Origin: Sialis fuliginosa
Taxonomy: Eukaryota > Arthropoda > Insecta > Megaloptera > Sialidae
Length of the DNA stretch: 64,000 nucleotides
Reading direction: 5' to 3'
Assembly (NCBI GenBank): GCA_961205875.1
Contig: OY540817.1
Coordinates: forward strand, 7,785,001 to 7,849,000
Part shown: piece after piece, positions 10,741-22,510 of the stretch
Position numbering within the stretch: the stretch's first letter is position 1
How the letters are laid out: every line of letters begins with the position of its first letter
Made by a program: the position numbers and the translations under genes
Notes under the pieces: model-generated
Database searches by the model: none
What the model saw: only the letters and a program-made list of their open reading frames with translations
Told to the model about the DNA's origin: nothing

Positions 10741-12424
10741 ATAAAATAAGTATAGTTTATATAAGTACCTACCTTATATGTGTTTTCTTTTGTTCTTGCT
10801 TATTTATAAACACTGATTTTATCTTATAGTTATTCAGCGAACAAAAACTTTTTTGTTAAATTTATTTTATCTGTAAAATACTACTTCATGCAACATTAAT
10901 ACAATAAATACTTGACATTTAATTATTGTCCAAATTTAAGGTTATTACAACATGCGCTAATGACCGTAGATAGTATAAAACGTTAGGTCAAATAAAAAAC
11001 AATTATGTTGCGACGATAAATTTGTATAAGTTATGAATATTTCTAACGGACCGAAGAATTGTAATCTTTTGTCACGAAAATCTAATTAAAATATAAATTA
11101 GTTGTTGTTTATCAACATGGAAAATCAAATCATTTTTTTTTTCATGTAAAATACATATTTCGGGCATACGCAAGTTAATTGAATTTGTATTAAATTATAC
11201 GTATGGGACTTGTATAATAATTAAAACAATATAGAAATTATTAATACTTTAGATGTTGTAAATTTGCATGTAAATAATTTATAATTTTATTGCTTTATTA
11301 ACATTTTATTTTAAAATAAAAATTATTGATTAATACCTATAGTCATTTGTATATTTTTTATTTTATCTGTATTCCCTATAATATAATACTACCTAAGATA
11401 ATATAAAAGTAATATCTAAAATTAAAAATATCGACAAATTTTATGTTTCTATAAGCATTACACAAAAATACTGCCCTTGTTTTGGACAGTGTCCAACATA
11501 ATAAAAGATAAACATCTGTATGAACATGTATTTATTGTTAATTACATTCGTTTTAATTGCATTTTGTACGCTACTGATTTTAATAAGGGAGAAGCAACAG
11601 ACTTTCTAATAAACAACCAATAACAGTGACCATTTTGTTTGCACCCTTAATATATATAATGTCTATTGGTTGGGTAATGTGTCGTTTACGTTTGTCTATG
11701 TAATGACAAAAAATATATGCTCAGAGGGCGCATTAAATGTCCTTAATCTGCTCTTGTTGAATTATGTAATATTATTATTGTTCTTTATTATAAAGTTTTA
11801 TTATGAATTTTTAATCTCTATACATTTTCGGATTAGATTTAATGTACCTACCTAATAAACTAATATGCAAATTAAAAATTTCTCATTCCACATCGATAGA
11901 TGAGAATTATCTTATTCGCCCAGTGGCGTAACTAGGATTTTTTGAGGGGGAGGGGAGTTTTTTAAAACATACCGTCAAACTTTCAGGAATTGTCGAGGAC
12001 ATTAAAACAATCGCTTTTTGTTAATAAACCCATATCCGCAAACGAGCTGTTTTAGCAGTAGAGTAAAATAATGAACTCTGCTCAAAAATAAATAATTATC
12101 TCAAAAATTTGATTTGGTTCGTCTTAGTTTACCCTACTTTTTTAATCGAGATCAATTTGATAATAGATGATATCAGCTTAACGAGTCTTATCTCACCACG
12201 TATAAAAAATACTAGGGGGTGGGGGTATTAGATGTAACGCTCTTTTATTTATTTTAAGGTCATTTTAAAATCAAATATTTAAAAAAAATGAAAACCTATT
12301 TTTTTAGTGTCCTATCTACGAAAAAAACAACTTAAAAAAAAACAAAAACGTTTTTCTCTTAAGTTGTTAGCGAGTAAAAAAACTCAGTTAAAGTAAAAAA
12401 AACAATCCTCAAAAATATGTGACT
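10741..12424. other. AT-rich gene-free stretch
   Basis: Chance open frames only. 'cagtggcgtaactagg' at about 11931 followed by a G-rich tract resembles the end of a dispersed hAT-like element, but no partner end or target duplication was found. Confidence 0.4.
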
Positions 12425-12700
12425 TCATAATTATGCCCGCCTTTTTCCTGGTCAAATTCTGACCCAATCCTGATTCGGTAACGTGATCGACACACTACCG
12501 AGAGATGCTCTTCCATAGCCGTCTATGCAATACGCGGCGGTATCATAATTGCAAGTCGGACTTAATTACTTACCAAGGGAAGATTTATTGTTAGCGACGT
12601 GTGGGGACAGCTATAGAGACGGGGTGCTCCGCCCCAGGGGGCTGGGCGGTGCGTGCTAGGGGTCCATACTGTCCACTGTGCGGTTTGTCGTGAGAAATAC
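12425..12700. other. GC-rich, CpG-containing block in the desert
   Basis: About 275 bp of clearly higher GC with runs such as 'ggggtgctccgccccagg' and 'gctgggcggtgcgtgc', flanked by AT-rich sequence. There is no long open frame and no inverted-repeat ends. Candidate promoter, untranslated exon or regulatory block; function not shown by sequence. Confidence 0.35.
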
Positions 12701-13221
12701 GGAAACATTGTAAATATTAACGTTACAATAAATACGTAATGCCTTACTGAAGCTTACTGTTAATTGTATGCCATTGTTATGATATTTAACAGTAGGTAAC
12801 GCACACTTGTTAGGGGCTTTTGTGATTATTTTTTATTAGACAGCCTGGTTAGTTTCGTTGCTAAAGATGATGGATTGTTTGGTTTTGTTACGCGTTGTTT
12901 TTTATTTGTTTTTAATCGTGTTGTTAATTTGGCTTTTTGATTTGAAGATTCTGATAAGATAAACTTCAGTTCATTAGTAGTTAGATTTTTTTGTAATATC
13001 GAATTTGTAATTAATAATATAGGTATGCAAATTTTAATAGAAACCAGAATTTATTTATGATTCAGTTTCGGAAGTATAATTTTGGTTTTATTGATGGTTC
13101 GAGAACCGGAATCTTCATTAAACTCATGCTCGAATTTGGTTTTTATATTTACAACGAGTGTAAAAAAACATAAATCAATAATTTAACATTTATTTAAAAA
13201 TATTTATTCAATTTTTTTTTT
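12701..13221. other. AT-rich spacer
   Basis: No open frame, RNA gene or repeat boundary recognised. Confidence 0.4.
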
Positions 13222-13789
13222 TAATATGCGCATGATTATTAATTCGTATATTTTTAATTTTTTGACAGTTTTTAAAGTGAATAGCTATTTAAAAAAACAA
13301 TTGACGATTTTTTAAAGCAAATTGTGATAAATCTTTGTAAGGGAATTTTACAACAAACGTTATACTATAGACTATAGGCCTTTATTATAGGAAATTGAAT
13401 GCTCTACAATAAAGATTCTATAAAATTTTCACGTAACAAATGTCGTTCTTGAGATATCTTGAAAAAATAAATATTTTGGGGCGTCACCCATCCCCCTAAG
13501 ATACGATTTTAATAATTTTTAAATGGGACTGTCCTCAAGTCAGACCCAACCAACCAACCAACCGTTTCATTAATATCGGTTCAGTGGTTCATGAATTATG
13601 CGCGTGACAAGGATTCAGGGGACAGACAGACACACAGCCACACATACAGACAGACAGAAGCGGAACGAAAAGTGTTTGTCTTGACCTGAAACGAAAAGAT
13701 CAAGTTAAAATTTTGAAATCGGTTTTTTTTTCTCATTTTAAAACGATCACAAAGTTTCTCGCATCTTCGATATAGCGAGGAAGCAAAAT
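13222..13789 (+). repeat. Repeat family A, copy 2 (5' part missing)
   Basis: Begins inside the family at 'cgcatgattattaattcg' and runs to the usual end 'gcgaggaagcaaaa'. It carries a local (ccaa)n stretch at about 13545-13562 and a gaca-rich tract. Confidence 0.8.
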
Positions 13790-13965
13790 TAACAATAAAC
13801 CGAGAATGTTATTTTAAACAAAAAACTGTATGTAAAATATTTATTCGTTTATAATTTATTATACTGTATGTATTTATGTATGTACTGTATGTATTTCTAA
13901 ATACAAATGATATTATGATGTTACTATGATTCTACAAACACATAGGCGTCTTCTACCCCTTAGTA

Positions 13966-14397
13966 TTGAAAAATAGATTTATAGATGTTTACCCAATAAA
14001 ATGTCAAATTGATATTATTTACAACGTAGCACCGGTAGTGATTCAAAACTCTTTCCTTTTCAGCATTTTATACGATAACCACTGCAAAGAGAGGACGGAT
14101 TATCCGTTTTTATATTTCTTTTCAACATCTTTCAAGTTACAAATAGCGTACATTTTGATGATTCAACAAAGTATGGTAATCTTTATTTTTATACGAATGA
14201 ATATCATATTAATATTTGATGAAAATGCAATTTATTTAAAGCCAGCAGTTAATTGGATAACCAGAAGTTTAAATGAGTTTCCACAAAATAAAGATTTGGA
14301 AAAGCAATCTTATTATAAAAATGTTTTTCTCGGTAAAAAATTGAACTATCTATTAAAAAAACTATTTTTAATCATTTATTTAGATAATAACAATTAA
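13966..14397 (+). other. 143-codon open frame, not recognised
   Basis: This is the longest open frame in the window. It has a hydrophobic centre (about residues 45-75) and a lysine- and asparagine-rich tail (KKLNYLLKKLFLIIYLDNNN). No family motif is recognised. It lies between two family A fragments in very AT-rich DNA. It could be a chance frame, a decayed gene or an exon; nothing in the sequence decides this. Confidence 0.15.
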
Positions 14398-14470
14398 AAG
14401 GGTAGATACTTTGGATTATGAACTGTTGTTATAATATTCTAGAATATTCCGTGGCTTCGTTCGCATTTAT

Positions 14471-14647
14471 TTAAAAACATCTGCCAAGTAAATGCACAGT
14501 GTTTCCTCATGCTAAATTCACCAAAGGTAGTTAATTATTGAACAATTTAAATAAAAACCGATAGTGTTTAGATAAATTGCCTACAATTTCAATATAAATC
14601 TAAATTTATGCAAACGTCAAAATGACATTTAATATGTCCAAGCAAAT
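14471..14647 (+). repeat. Repeat family A, copy 3 (5' part only, internally deleted)
   Basis: Starts at 'aaacatctgccaagtaaatg' and reaches 'atgtccaagcaaatc'. It lacks about 100 bp present in other copies and all of the 3' half. Confidence 0.75.
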
Positions 14648-16303
14648 CAAGGTTAGTAAACTATAGTTTTATATTCTGACCTGCGGCCCAGAAAATTCAA
14701 AAGGTTGGATACCTATGACTTAAACTGTTATTCAAAGAGTGAATTTTAAAATAAAAATTGTATTTTTTAATTTTTTCATGTGTTTTTTCTTTTTTGCCAA
14801 GTGCACCTACTTGCACCTCCCTCCCGGCGCCCATGGACAGAGTTTAGTATAGACTGTATAATATATGCAATAAAATGTCTTTGTTAACATTTATGAATAC
14901 CAATTAATTATATTCTATATAGGTATTAGTATAATCTTTTAATATTAATTTTACCATACATATTTAACATCTATCTTCAATTCAATTATGAATAAGCCAG
15001 ATCTACAAAAAATGTTAGATTATTTAAATTTTTTAAATTAAGTTTCAGTCCTTTATTAAAAATATTTTAGAAATAATCACAATTTATTAATGCAGTAAAA
15101 TGAAAATTGGTTGCCCGCATTTCAGAATGTTGATATATTAAAACAATATGAATGAGAGAGTACCTACGGTTGTGGCAAGGAGTTCTTTAAATTAGTGATA
15201 ACTTATTCTATCTTGCTTTTATCACGCTTTCTGCGCAAATATTACACTTTTGATACATAGGTCTAGACGCCATTTGGGAACCAACTGCTAGAATAGGTAG
15301 GTACGTTTTTGTACGTAGAAAAGAAATTTAAATAAAGGATGAATTTTATGAATATATAACTTTCCTATGTACTACCTATATATCATCATTGTGTCAATAT
15401 ATGTTTGATAAATTTGTATTTTTATGTAAATTTTTTTAGGATTACAATTTTGAAGTTCAGCTAGACGATACAGAACATTTTTATATTTTATCAAAATGAT
15501 TTTTACTTTCTTATACAGCCATATATATGAAATTAAATACAGTAAGCATGGTAAAGTCACTCGAGCCTAATTACGTCTCCTTTCACCTCAAATCAATTTC
15601 TGGAACTAAAAATGTTTGACGTTTCATGATCATTTTTGAAAACTATCTTAAAACCGGAAACGAATGTTTACTTTTATCAATTTTTCGAATTATTTTTGAT
15701 TTTCACTAATTTTTTTCTATCATTTATCATTTTGCCAAAAATATATTTATTAGAAACACTTGCCTACACTGTACAGTACTTTAATTTTAAATGTATTACA
15801 AAAATACGACCACCCACTGTTTTAAAAATAATTATAGAAATTCAAAGAAAGTAGACAATCCTATCATATCAATAGTCGTATTACGAACAAAATAACTTAC
15901 TATGGTTTTGGTAAACGTAGAATCGAATGTGTCGTCATTTCCGGAGTTAGATCTTTCCGTAAATTCTTTGTGAACACTAAAAATTAATAGCGAATCGGTT
16001 GCAAGGGAGTAGCTATATAGAAAGAACACAAAAAGTCCACTTGCAGTCTTGCCTTTCAAACATTTATCGTCAGTTTTAATGTTATGGGTACTATGTACCA
16101 CTACAGTTTAACAACTATGGCTAATGTTGTGTTTAGTGTTTTCTTAAAGTTATATTGTAAAAAGTAAACTCCTTTTTTTAAATGTAGTAGTTTTAAATCT
16201 AAAGGGAATTGTTAATTTTTTTTTTTTAATTTTAAAAATCTTAAAATAAGCATAGTAAAGTTGTTAGGGATATGGCATATCGGTTTTGGATACAAATAAA
16301 GAT
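14648..16303. other. AT-rich stretch with repeat debris
   Basis: Pieces at about 15485-15530 ('ttactttcttatacagcca') and 15645-15720 resemble repeat family F (see 21460 and 50160). A weak minus-strand exon candidate at 15901-16101 is listed separately. Nothing else is recognised. Confidence 0.4.
15901..16101 (-). other. Weak candidate 5' coding exon
   Basis: On the minus strand an ATG-initiated frame of 67 codons (starting MVHSTHNIKTDDKCLKG) ends exactly at a strong donor, GTAAGT at 15900-15895. It contains a hydrophobic stretch (LFVFFLYSYSLA) and an acidic/serine tail. No family is recognised, and no partner exon with an acceptor was identified downstream. A chance frame remains likely. Confidence 0.15.
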
Positions 16304-16430
16304 ATTTTGCTTCCTCATCATATCGAATGTACGAGAAGCTTTGTGATAGTTTTAAAAGGAGAAAAAAATTGTTCTTCGGTTTCAAAATTTTAACAAAAAA
16401 CATTTTTCGTTCCGTGTCTATCTGTCTGGA
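16304..16430 (-). repeat. Repeat family A, copy 7 (3' end, minus strand)
   Basis: Inverted family A terminus: 'attttgcttcctcatcatat' followed by 'acgagaagctttgtgat' and 'ttcgttccgtgtctatctg'. Confidence 0.75.
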
Positions 16431-17118
16431 ATTCTCTTGAATATGTACAATAGGAGCGAAGCCTTTGTGGCTGATCTGAAAATACTAAAAATATTCATGT
16501 GAAGTTTAACATATATTATGATTTTGAAAGTATATTACTAGAAAAAAACGATTTTTTTATGTAAAAATGAAAAGAAACATCAATGGTAGACATGATGTCA
16601 GGCAAAGAAATGGTATTCTTAAATTGATTAAATGTAACAAGTAAATAGAGTACATTTGATTTGATCATTTGCATACATTATGACACAGTTTTAAAAATAA
16701 AATTTAAATCCACGCGAAATACAATTCGTGTTTCTAAATTAAGGAATTGGAACAACGCGATTTTGTTATTGATAAAATAAATATTTTACACGATTTTTGC
16801 CCAATTGGTCATGCTATCGATAAATTAATCATAATATGTATTTAATATTGTAATTTATATTACAAAAAATCATTTCTATAATACATAGTGTATATAATTT
16901 CCCATATATATTTCTGTCTGAAGGATTTTTTAAAAATTGATAGAATTGAAATGTACGCATTTCTTAATAAGTTTTTTTATCATCATCCATTTTCGGATAT
17001 GCTTTTAGTAAATGTTAACAATGGAATATAGAAATTTTATTATTATCACATAAATTTGGATCTTGATTATTGAATTATCAAAGAATTTTAATAAATATCG
17101 AAAAATATTCAGATGAAC
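16431..17118. other. AT-rich spacer
   Basis: No supported feature. Confidence 0.4.
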
Positions 17119-17190
17119 TGTTATTGGTTTACCATTTAATTTTTATGCAATTTTATTTAACAATATTAATTCGAAATTTTTCTTAATATG
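17119..17190 (+). repeat. Repeat family A, copy 8 (short internal piece)
   Basis: 'ttggtttaccatttaatttt' to 'ttcgaaatttttcttaata' matches the family A interior. It ends where the family D copy begins, suggesting that D inserted into A or replaced its right side. Confidence 0.55.
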
Positions 17191-17191
17191 A

Positions 17192-17535
17192 ACACTAGCT
17201 GTGCTCGCGGCTTCGCTCGCGTGGACTACGGAATTATTGTTTAGGATTTTTGAAAAATACAGTTGAATTATTTTAGATCTTTTTATTCTACATAATTCTT
17301 AACTACATTATATTGTTCAATATTTAACGACTTAGATAGCGTATTGCAAAAGACTGCGCTAGCGGCAAACTTTTTCCGACTTGATTTACTATTATTGTCA
17401 CTGCTGATTCCTTATGTTACCTAACATAACAAAATATATACTAAAATATGAGCAAAGAACATATCTATAAATTAAAAAAAACAAACACGTAAATCAGATA
17501 AGTGATTCTCGAGTAATAAGCGCACTAACGGAGAG
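17192..17535 (+). repeat. Repeat family D, copy 2
   Basis: Starts 'actagctgtgctcgcggctt' and 'cgctcgcgtggactacgg', and continues with the shared 'gcgctagcggcaaac' and 'cgagtaataagcgcac' blocks. It abuts the next element at 17537. Confidence 0.8.
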
Positions 17536-17536
17536 A

Positions 17537-18320
17537 CAGAGTCATATAACCGGAATTTTTTATCAAAAAACTGATTAATTTGTGCGAGTGAAATTTTAAA
17601 ATTTCTGAATTTTTGGGGCGACCTTCTAATTAATATAATAAAAATATGTTAAATTTGTTTCAAACACTTATCTTTTAACTAGATTTTAAATTTTGTAATT
17701 TGTTTTGAACAATAATGAAAGTAACCGAGAAAAATGTATTTACGGCAACAATCCGAAAAAGTAAAAATCAGTTCAGAAAAATCTTAATTACTTTTTTGTA
17801 TCAATATGTATGGGTAAGTATATATACATCATTTAAAAGGGCATAAAATACAATTTGAGATAAACAAAACTGCTCTACGATGGTTTGCCCATTTTTTTTT
17901 TTGAAAATATAAGTTTTGGCGATAATTTTGAATATTTTGAAATCAAACTTGGTAAGTTTATTTAGGATCATAAAAAGTAAATTTTTCTTTATTTTCATCA
18001 AAATATTCATATTTGTTGCAAAGTAATTGAGTAAAACTGAAAAAACTGTTATATGCGCAGTTTTTTTTTTTTTTTGAGATTAGAAATTAAGTTATAGTAT
18101 TCCGCCTTCACAGTACGATAAAGGGGTTACTTACGAGTGACTCTATTTTTTTCGTCGATATTGATTAAGTAGAAGCCGAGATATTTGCAACAAGAAAAAT
18201 CGATGATTTTCCGGAAAAGTCGTGAAAAAACTACCGCGCGGAAAACGGATTAATCCACAAACTCAGAAGATTTAGTGATTGTTTTATTCAATAAAAAATT
18301 CCGGTTTTATGACTCCACTG
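17537..18320. mobile_element. 784-bp element with 'aaccggaatttttt' terminal inverted repeats
   Basis: Left end CAGAGTCATATAACCGGAAT; inverted right end CAGTGGAGTCATAAAACCGG, both followed by TTTTTTAT or similar. The interior has no coding frame above about 70 codons and a subterminal 'accgcgcggaaaacgg'. It looks like a non-autonomous DNA transposon sitting at the tail of family D copy 2. Confidence 0.6.
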
Positions 18321-18489
18321 TATTGGTTAGGTTATATTTCTACCAAATTTTACACATAACGGTAATACTCGTACAGAATGCGCAGTCCATATCTCTACGT
18401 CTATGATTAATAAATTTATCAATGTAATACAAGAAAGCGAATCAAAATCATTTACAAGCAAACACAAATATTTAGGGTAAATATTTCCT

Positions 18490-18760
18490 CACCAACCTGC
18501 AGTAGGTTTGTGTAAAGACGAATAGATTCAATATATCCTGCATTTGTTAATCTAATGAAACTATCGACAGCGCACGTTGAACAACAATAAATATTAATAG
18601 GCTGTAGACCGAATAATGAGAGTGTGGGCCGAGAGCGCGTGGCTGTGTTTACAAGCACCGCGAAGGTTACGCGTAAGACAGAAATGGTTCCCAATGGAAT
18701 GGGTATACATTCTCTAATAGCAATATCTTTGTTACCGGGGGTATCTGAATCAGTTATGCT
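18490..18760. other. Lower-AT block, possible regulatory or exon sequence
   Basis: About 270 bp with more GC and CpG than its flanks ('ggccgagagcgcgtggctgt', 'accgcgaaggttacgcgt'). The minus strand has an 80-codon open frame with no recognised family. No repeat ends found. Confidence 0.25.
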
Positions 18761-18962
18761 GTGAAAACAGATGGTTGTTATATTTTATCGTATGCAATTA
18801 CAATTAAGTGGGCTTGTATATATATTAAAAGAAAATGTTTACGTACTGTCAAATGGGGCTTCTTTGATAGGTTTTGAATTACATTTTTACTATTGTGTAT
18901 TTATTTATTATAAAAAAAGATATATTTTATCGTTTTTTTTTGTCATTTCTAAAAAAATGGAT

Positions 18963-19450
18963 GTGCAGTGGGGTAAGTGCAGACCGGTTTTTGCATAGTT
19001 GGACTTTGAACCCATATATTTTCAATCTGTTACATAAATACTTAATATTTTTAGTATCAAATGATTGTGCAGTTATTACTGACTAGTTTAAATTGAATAG
19101 GAATGCCAATTTTCTTTGTATATTTGCATTATGATAGGAAATTGTAAAAAATGTCAACTACAGTGCACTTGCCCCATTTTCGGGGCAAGTGCATTACCGG
19201 TAGTTAAAAACGCTTTGAAGCATTATTTCATATGCTATGGGGCAAGAGCAGAATTGTGAATATGCCTAGTATAAAATGATTTTTACCGCATCAAGATACG
19301 TTTTTTAGTTTTGGAGTAGTAAACTTTTTAAACAAGTTGGTATTAACTTTTAGTAGTTCACTACATATTAGCTATAACAATTTCACTCGTATTATAATAA
19401 AAAGAACCCGTTAATGCATTTGCCCCGTTTCTGCACTTACTCCACTGCAC
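18963..19450. mobile_element. 488-bp MITE with 20-bp inverted ends and a central hairpin
   Basis: Ends gtgcagtggggtaagtgcag and, at the right, ctgcacttactccactgcac: 19 of 20 complementary. Near the middle, at about 19165-19200, 'gtgcacttgccccattttcg' faces 'ggggcaagtgca', a second hairpin with the same motif. No coding capacity. Confidence 0.8.
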
Positions 19451-20577
19451 CTTAACACATTAAAAAAATAAAAATAAAATGTTAAGCTATGCATAAGGGT
19501 TATTTTAATAGTCGTTAAACCTTAATGAACCCATTCACCCAATAATTTGTATGGTATAAAATATAAATTAACATTTTTTTATTTAGCTCTGAGGACTAGC
19601 CTATAGTTTTTCCCATATTTAATGGTTACCAAAATTTTTTTATTTGAATATACATATATGGGTTCTCATCAGGCCTTAACCACTGGACGTATTGAAGCCA
19701 TATTTACACCATATGTTCGTTTGTTGCTTCGATGAGTTTATAGACTTTTTGGACCCGGTGGGTGTCGCTGGAGTCGAGATATTGACAAAAATTTGTATTT
19801 ATAGTTTGATTTTTAAACAAATTATTTTTGGACAGAAAACGTTTGTCGGGTCAGCTAAAACAACAATTACAACCCTCCATACGTGATAGGTGGTGAAATA
19901 TTAACTCCCTTGCGAAACCGGGACGGGTTTGCTAGTGATTAATAATTTTCTTATGGTAGGTAGTCGTTTAAAAACTAATGAAACATAATTAATTAAATTA
20001 TTCTATAATTTAAAATATGTATGTATATTATATAATTGATAAGGAGTTTGGTATTTAAATTAACTTTCTTACAAAAGCAAAGATAAACTTTGTGCAAACT
20101 CTGGTCCATATTGCAGTTGAATCAGTCATGACTCGGTTATCAGAAGTTATTGGATAATGACGTAGAAAAAATTGTCTGTAGTAGCTAGTAAATTCTACAG
20201 ATTTTAAAAAGTTTTCTTGTTCTTCACAATGATGAATTTTTAATGGTTAAGTTATTTTCTCTCACGGTGAGAATAATGTGACATATACTAGAAATTATTT
20301 GCTATGAAAAAACGAACGTTCAATCTTACGTTAATAATTTTCTGAATAATAATTGGATTCCATTCATATCAATTTATTTGATATATTATTAGATAAAATG
20401 GAAAACAGTTTTATTATAAAATATATCTATAACTAATTGTAAGTTTATTTCATTTAATTAAATAATTGATGAATACTAATATTTGATACTAATTTAATTG
20501 ATTTGTTCCGTTTATTCCAATATCAAAATTGTATATTTTTGAATAGAATTAAAAAGAAAGTATATTTTATACATATA
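19451..20577. other. AT-rich gene-free stretch
   Basis: Only chance open frames. No RNA gene or repeat boundary identified. Confidence 0.4.
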
Positions 20578-21459
20578 ATAGCGGCCTGTCCGCGGGTTCA
20601 CTCGTATTTTTTTTATTTGTAAAAAATGTAATTTTGTTTTTAATGTTAATGTAGACCAATTTTTACCTCTATTACTGTTGAACTTTGAAAAATTGAGATT
20701 AGAAGAATATTTTGCTTTTCTTCCCTCTTGGACGTTGAATTTAATAAAATTTCTTCTTAGTGGGTGCTTACGTCATAAAAGAAAGACACCCCTAATATTT
20801 TACGTCTCTAGGTCTAGGGATTTGAGCTGGGCGCTGATGAGTCAGTCACTCTGGACTTCTTTCTTCATGTATGTATGTGTATGTAAATATATTAACGAAA
20901 AATTGATTTTTTGTTTCAATTTTACAATTCAATCATTTATTCGTTTATTTTCTTTTGCTTTATATTGGATTAAAAATATATACATTCTTTGCTTTTACGA
21001 TATTTTCCAAAAAAAGTTTCTTCAATAAAAACTTTTTTTTATCTTTTTTATGTATTTATTTATTTTATTCGGTAATAACTGGAATTGTTTGTTTAGAAGA
21101 ATAATAAATATGGTAAACAGTTGGATTAAACACAGAAAATGCTACAAAAAATATTGATATAGTACCTAGTATCTATATCTATTATAATGTTAAAAAAACT
21201 ATGTATTATAATATAATGTATCTTTACTTATGATGTGCTATTTTTGTCTAGACTTTTTATGTATCTATGTATAATAGAAATATGTAGGTATGCAATCTAT
21301 AGTAATAGGATTTTTTCGTTTTATTTAAGTTTTATGAGACTGTAGAAAAACATGTTTTTATTAGCGTAATTCATATTTTTTACACTTCTAAAAGAATTAT
21401 GTTACAAAATACAAAAAATACATACATATTTTAAGTTATTGTTAGTAAATTTATATTTG
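20578..21459. other. AT-rich stretch starting with a family D-like end
   Basis: 'ctgtccgcgggttcactcgt' at about 20585 resembles the left end of family D. A 116-codon frame at 20678-21028 has no recognised motif and AT-driven composition (F, I, Y, K), so it is not called as a gene. Confidence 0.35.
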
Positions 21460-21840
21460 TTATTACTTTCTTATACCCATATATATGAAATATACATAAT
21501 ACATATTATTATAATATAAGTAAGTATTATAAAGCCGATTTTTTTCGAACTCCGGATTTTGATGGAATTATCCATTTTGACCTTCCTTGAATCCATTTTG
21601 ACGCCATGATGTCTGTGTGTTTGTCTGTCTGTAAGCGCTTTAACTTAAAGACGACAAATCATAGAAGGTTAAAATTTTATATTTAAAATTAATTTTTGTC
21701 TGGAAAGAAAACGATCTTTCAAACGGATACAGATGTTTACTGATGTCGATTTTTGAATTTTTCGAATTACTTTGAAACAGCAAATTAGAGAAAAATGGTC
21801 AAGTTAAAAATTGCAGGTAATATTATTATCTATATATTAT
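21460..21840 (+). repeat. Repeat family F, copy 1
   Basis: Landmarks: 'actttcttatacccatatat', 'aactccggattttgatgga', 'tccattttgaccttcc', a gtctgtctgt tract and 'acggatacagatgtttactg'. The same string of landmarks appears inverted at 50160-50490. Confidence 0.7.
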
Positions 21841-21871
21841 TTATGTTCTATTCGTTTAAAAAATGAAAATT

Positions 21872-22140
21872 AAATATCTGCCATGAGTGTCATTAGATTT
21901 TCTTATACGTAGTACTGAGGGTAAACAGTGTGGTTACGGATGTTTACTGATGTCGTTTTTTGAATATTTCGATTTATTTTGAAACAGTGTGAATGAGAGA
22001 AAAATTATCAAGTTCACTCATTAATTTTATTCTTTCTTTCATTAGTTTGAAATATTTTTCAATAAAATTAGAAACACGTACACTGTTCACTCTCAATGTT
22101 ACGTATAAGAAATTCCCGTGACTCCCATGGCAGATATTTT
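21872..22140. mobile_element. 269-bp inverted-repeat element inside family F
   Basis: Left arm 'aaatatctgccatgagtgtc' through 'ttcttatacgta' to 'aaacagtg'; right arm is the complement, ending 'ccatggcagatatttt'. Arms are about 60 bp. The interior repeats a family F piece ('atgtttactgatgtcg') seen about 200 bp upstream. Confidence 0.75.
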
Positions 22141-22294
22141 AAAGAAAAATGTAAATAAAGTCAGTATTAATATTGTTGTACACCAAATTCAATAAATACA
22201 CTAGCAGTATATATTTATGTCATTTGAAAACTACTCAGACCGACAAAAACTCTTTTACGATCAAAATTTAAAAAAAAATCTAAAGGAAATGTTA

Positions 22295-22510
22295 TTTTTT
22301 CGAGATCATATAACGTGCATGAACATCCTTTGTTTCAGGATTCAGATGTTCCTTTAAATAAAACTTCCTGCTTTCATAAAAGCGACAATAAAGGACTCTA
22401 GCGACCGTTCTGATCGTCTTCTAATGATTCTGCAAGGATCGCCAGGCAAGGATAAATTCGACTTTATTTTCTCTTCCTTCCTGTTTTGCATTTGAGTTAA
22501 CGATTTCGTA
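22295..22510. other. Lower-AT block, candidate regulatory sequence
   Basis: About 215 bp, non-repetitive as far as can be seen, with 'gcgacaataaaggactctag' and 'aaggatcgccaggcaagg'. No open frame of note. Confidence 0.2.

Noticed and set aside
11931-12250. Complete hAT element starting 'cagtggcgtaactagg'
   Set aside because: No matching inverted end or 8-bp duplication could be found.
20678-21028. 116-codon plus-strand open frame
   Set aside because: F/I/Y/K-rich, no motif, no splice context, begins in repeat-like sequence.
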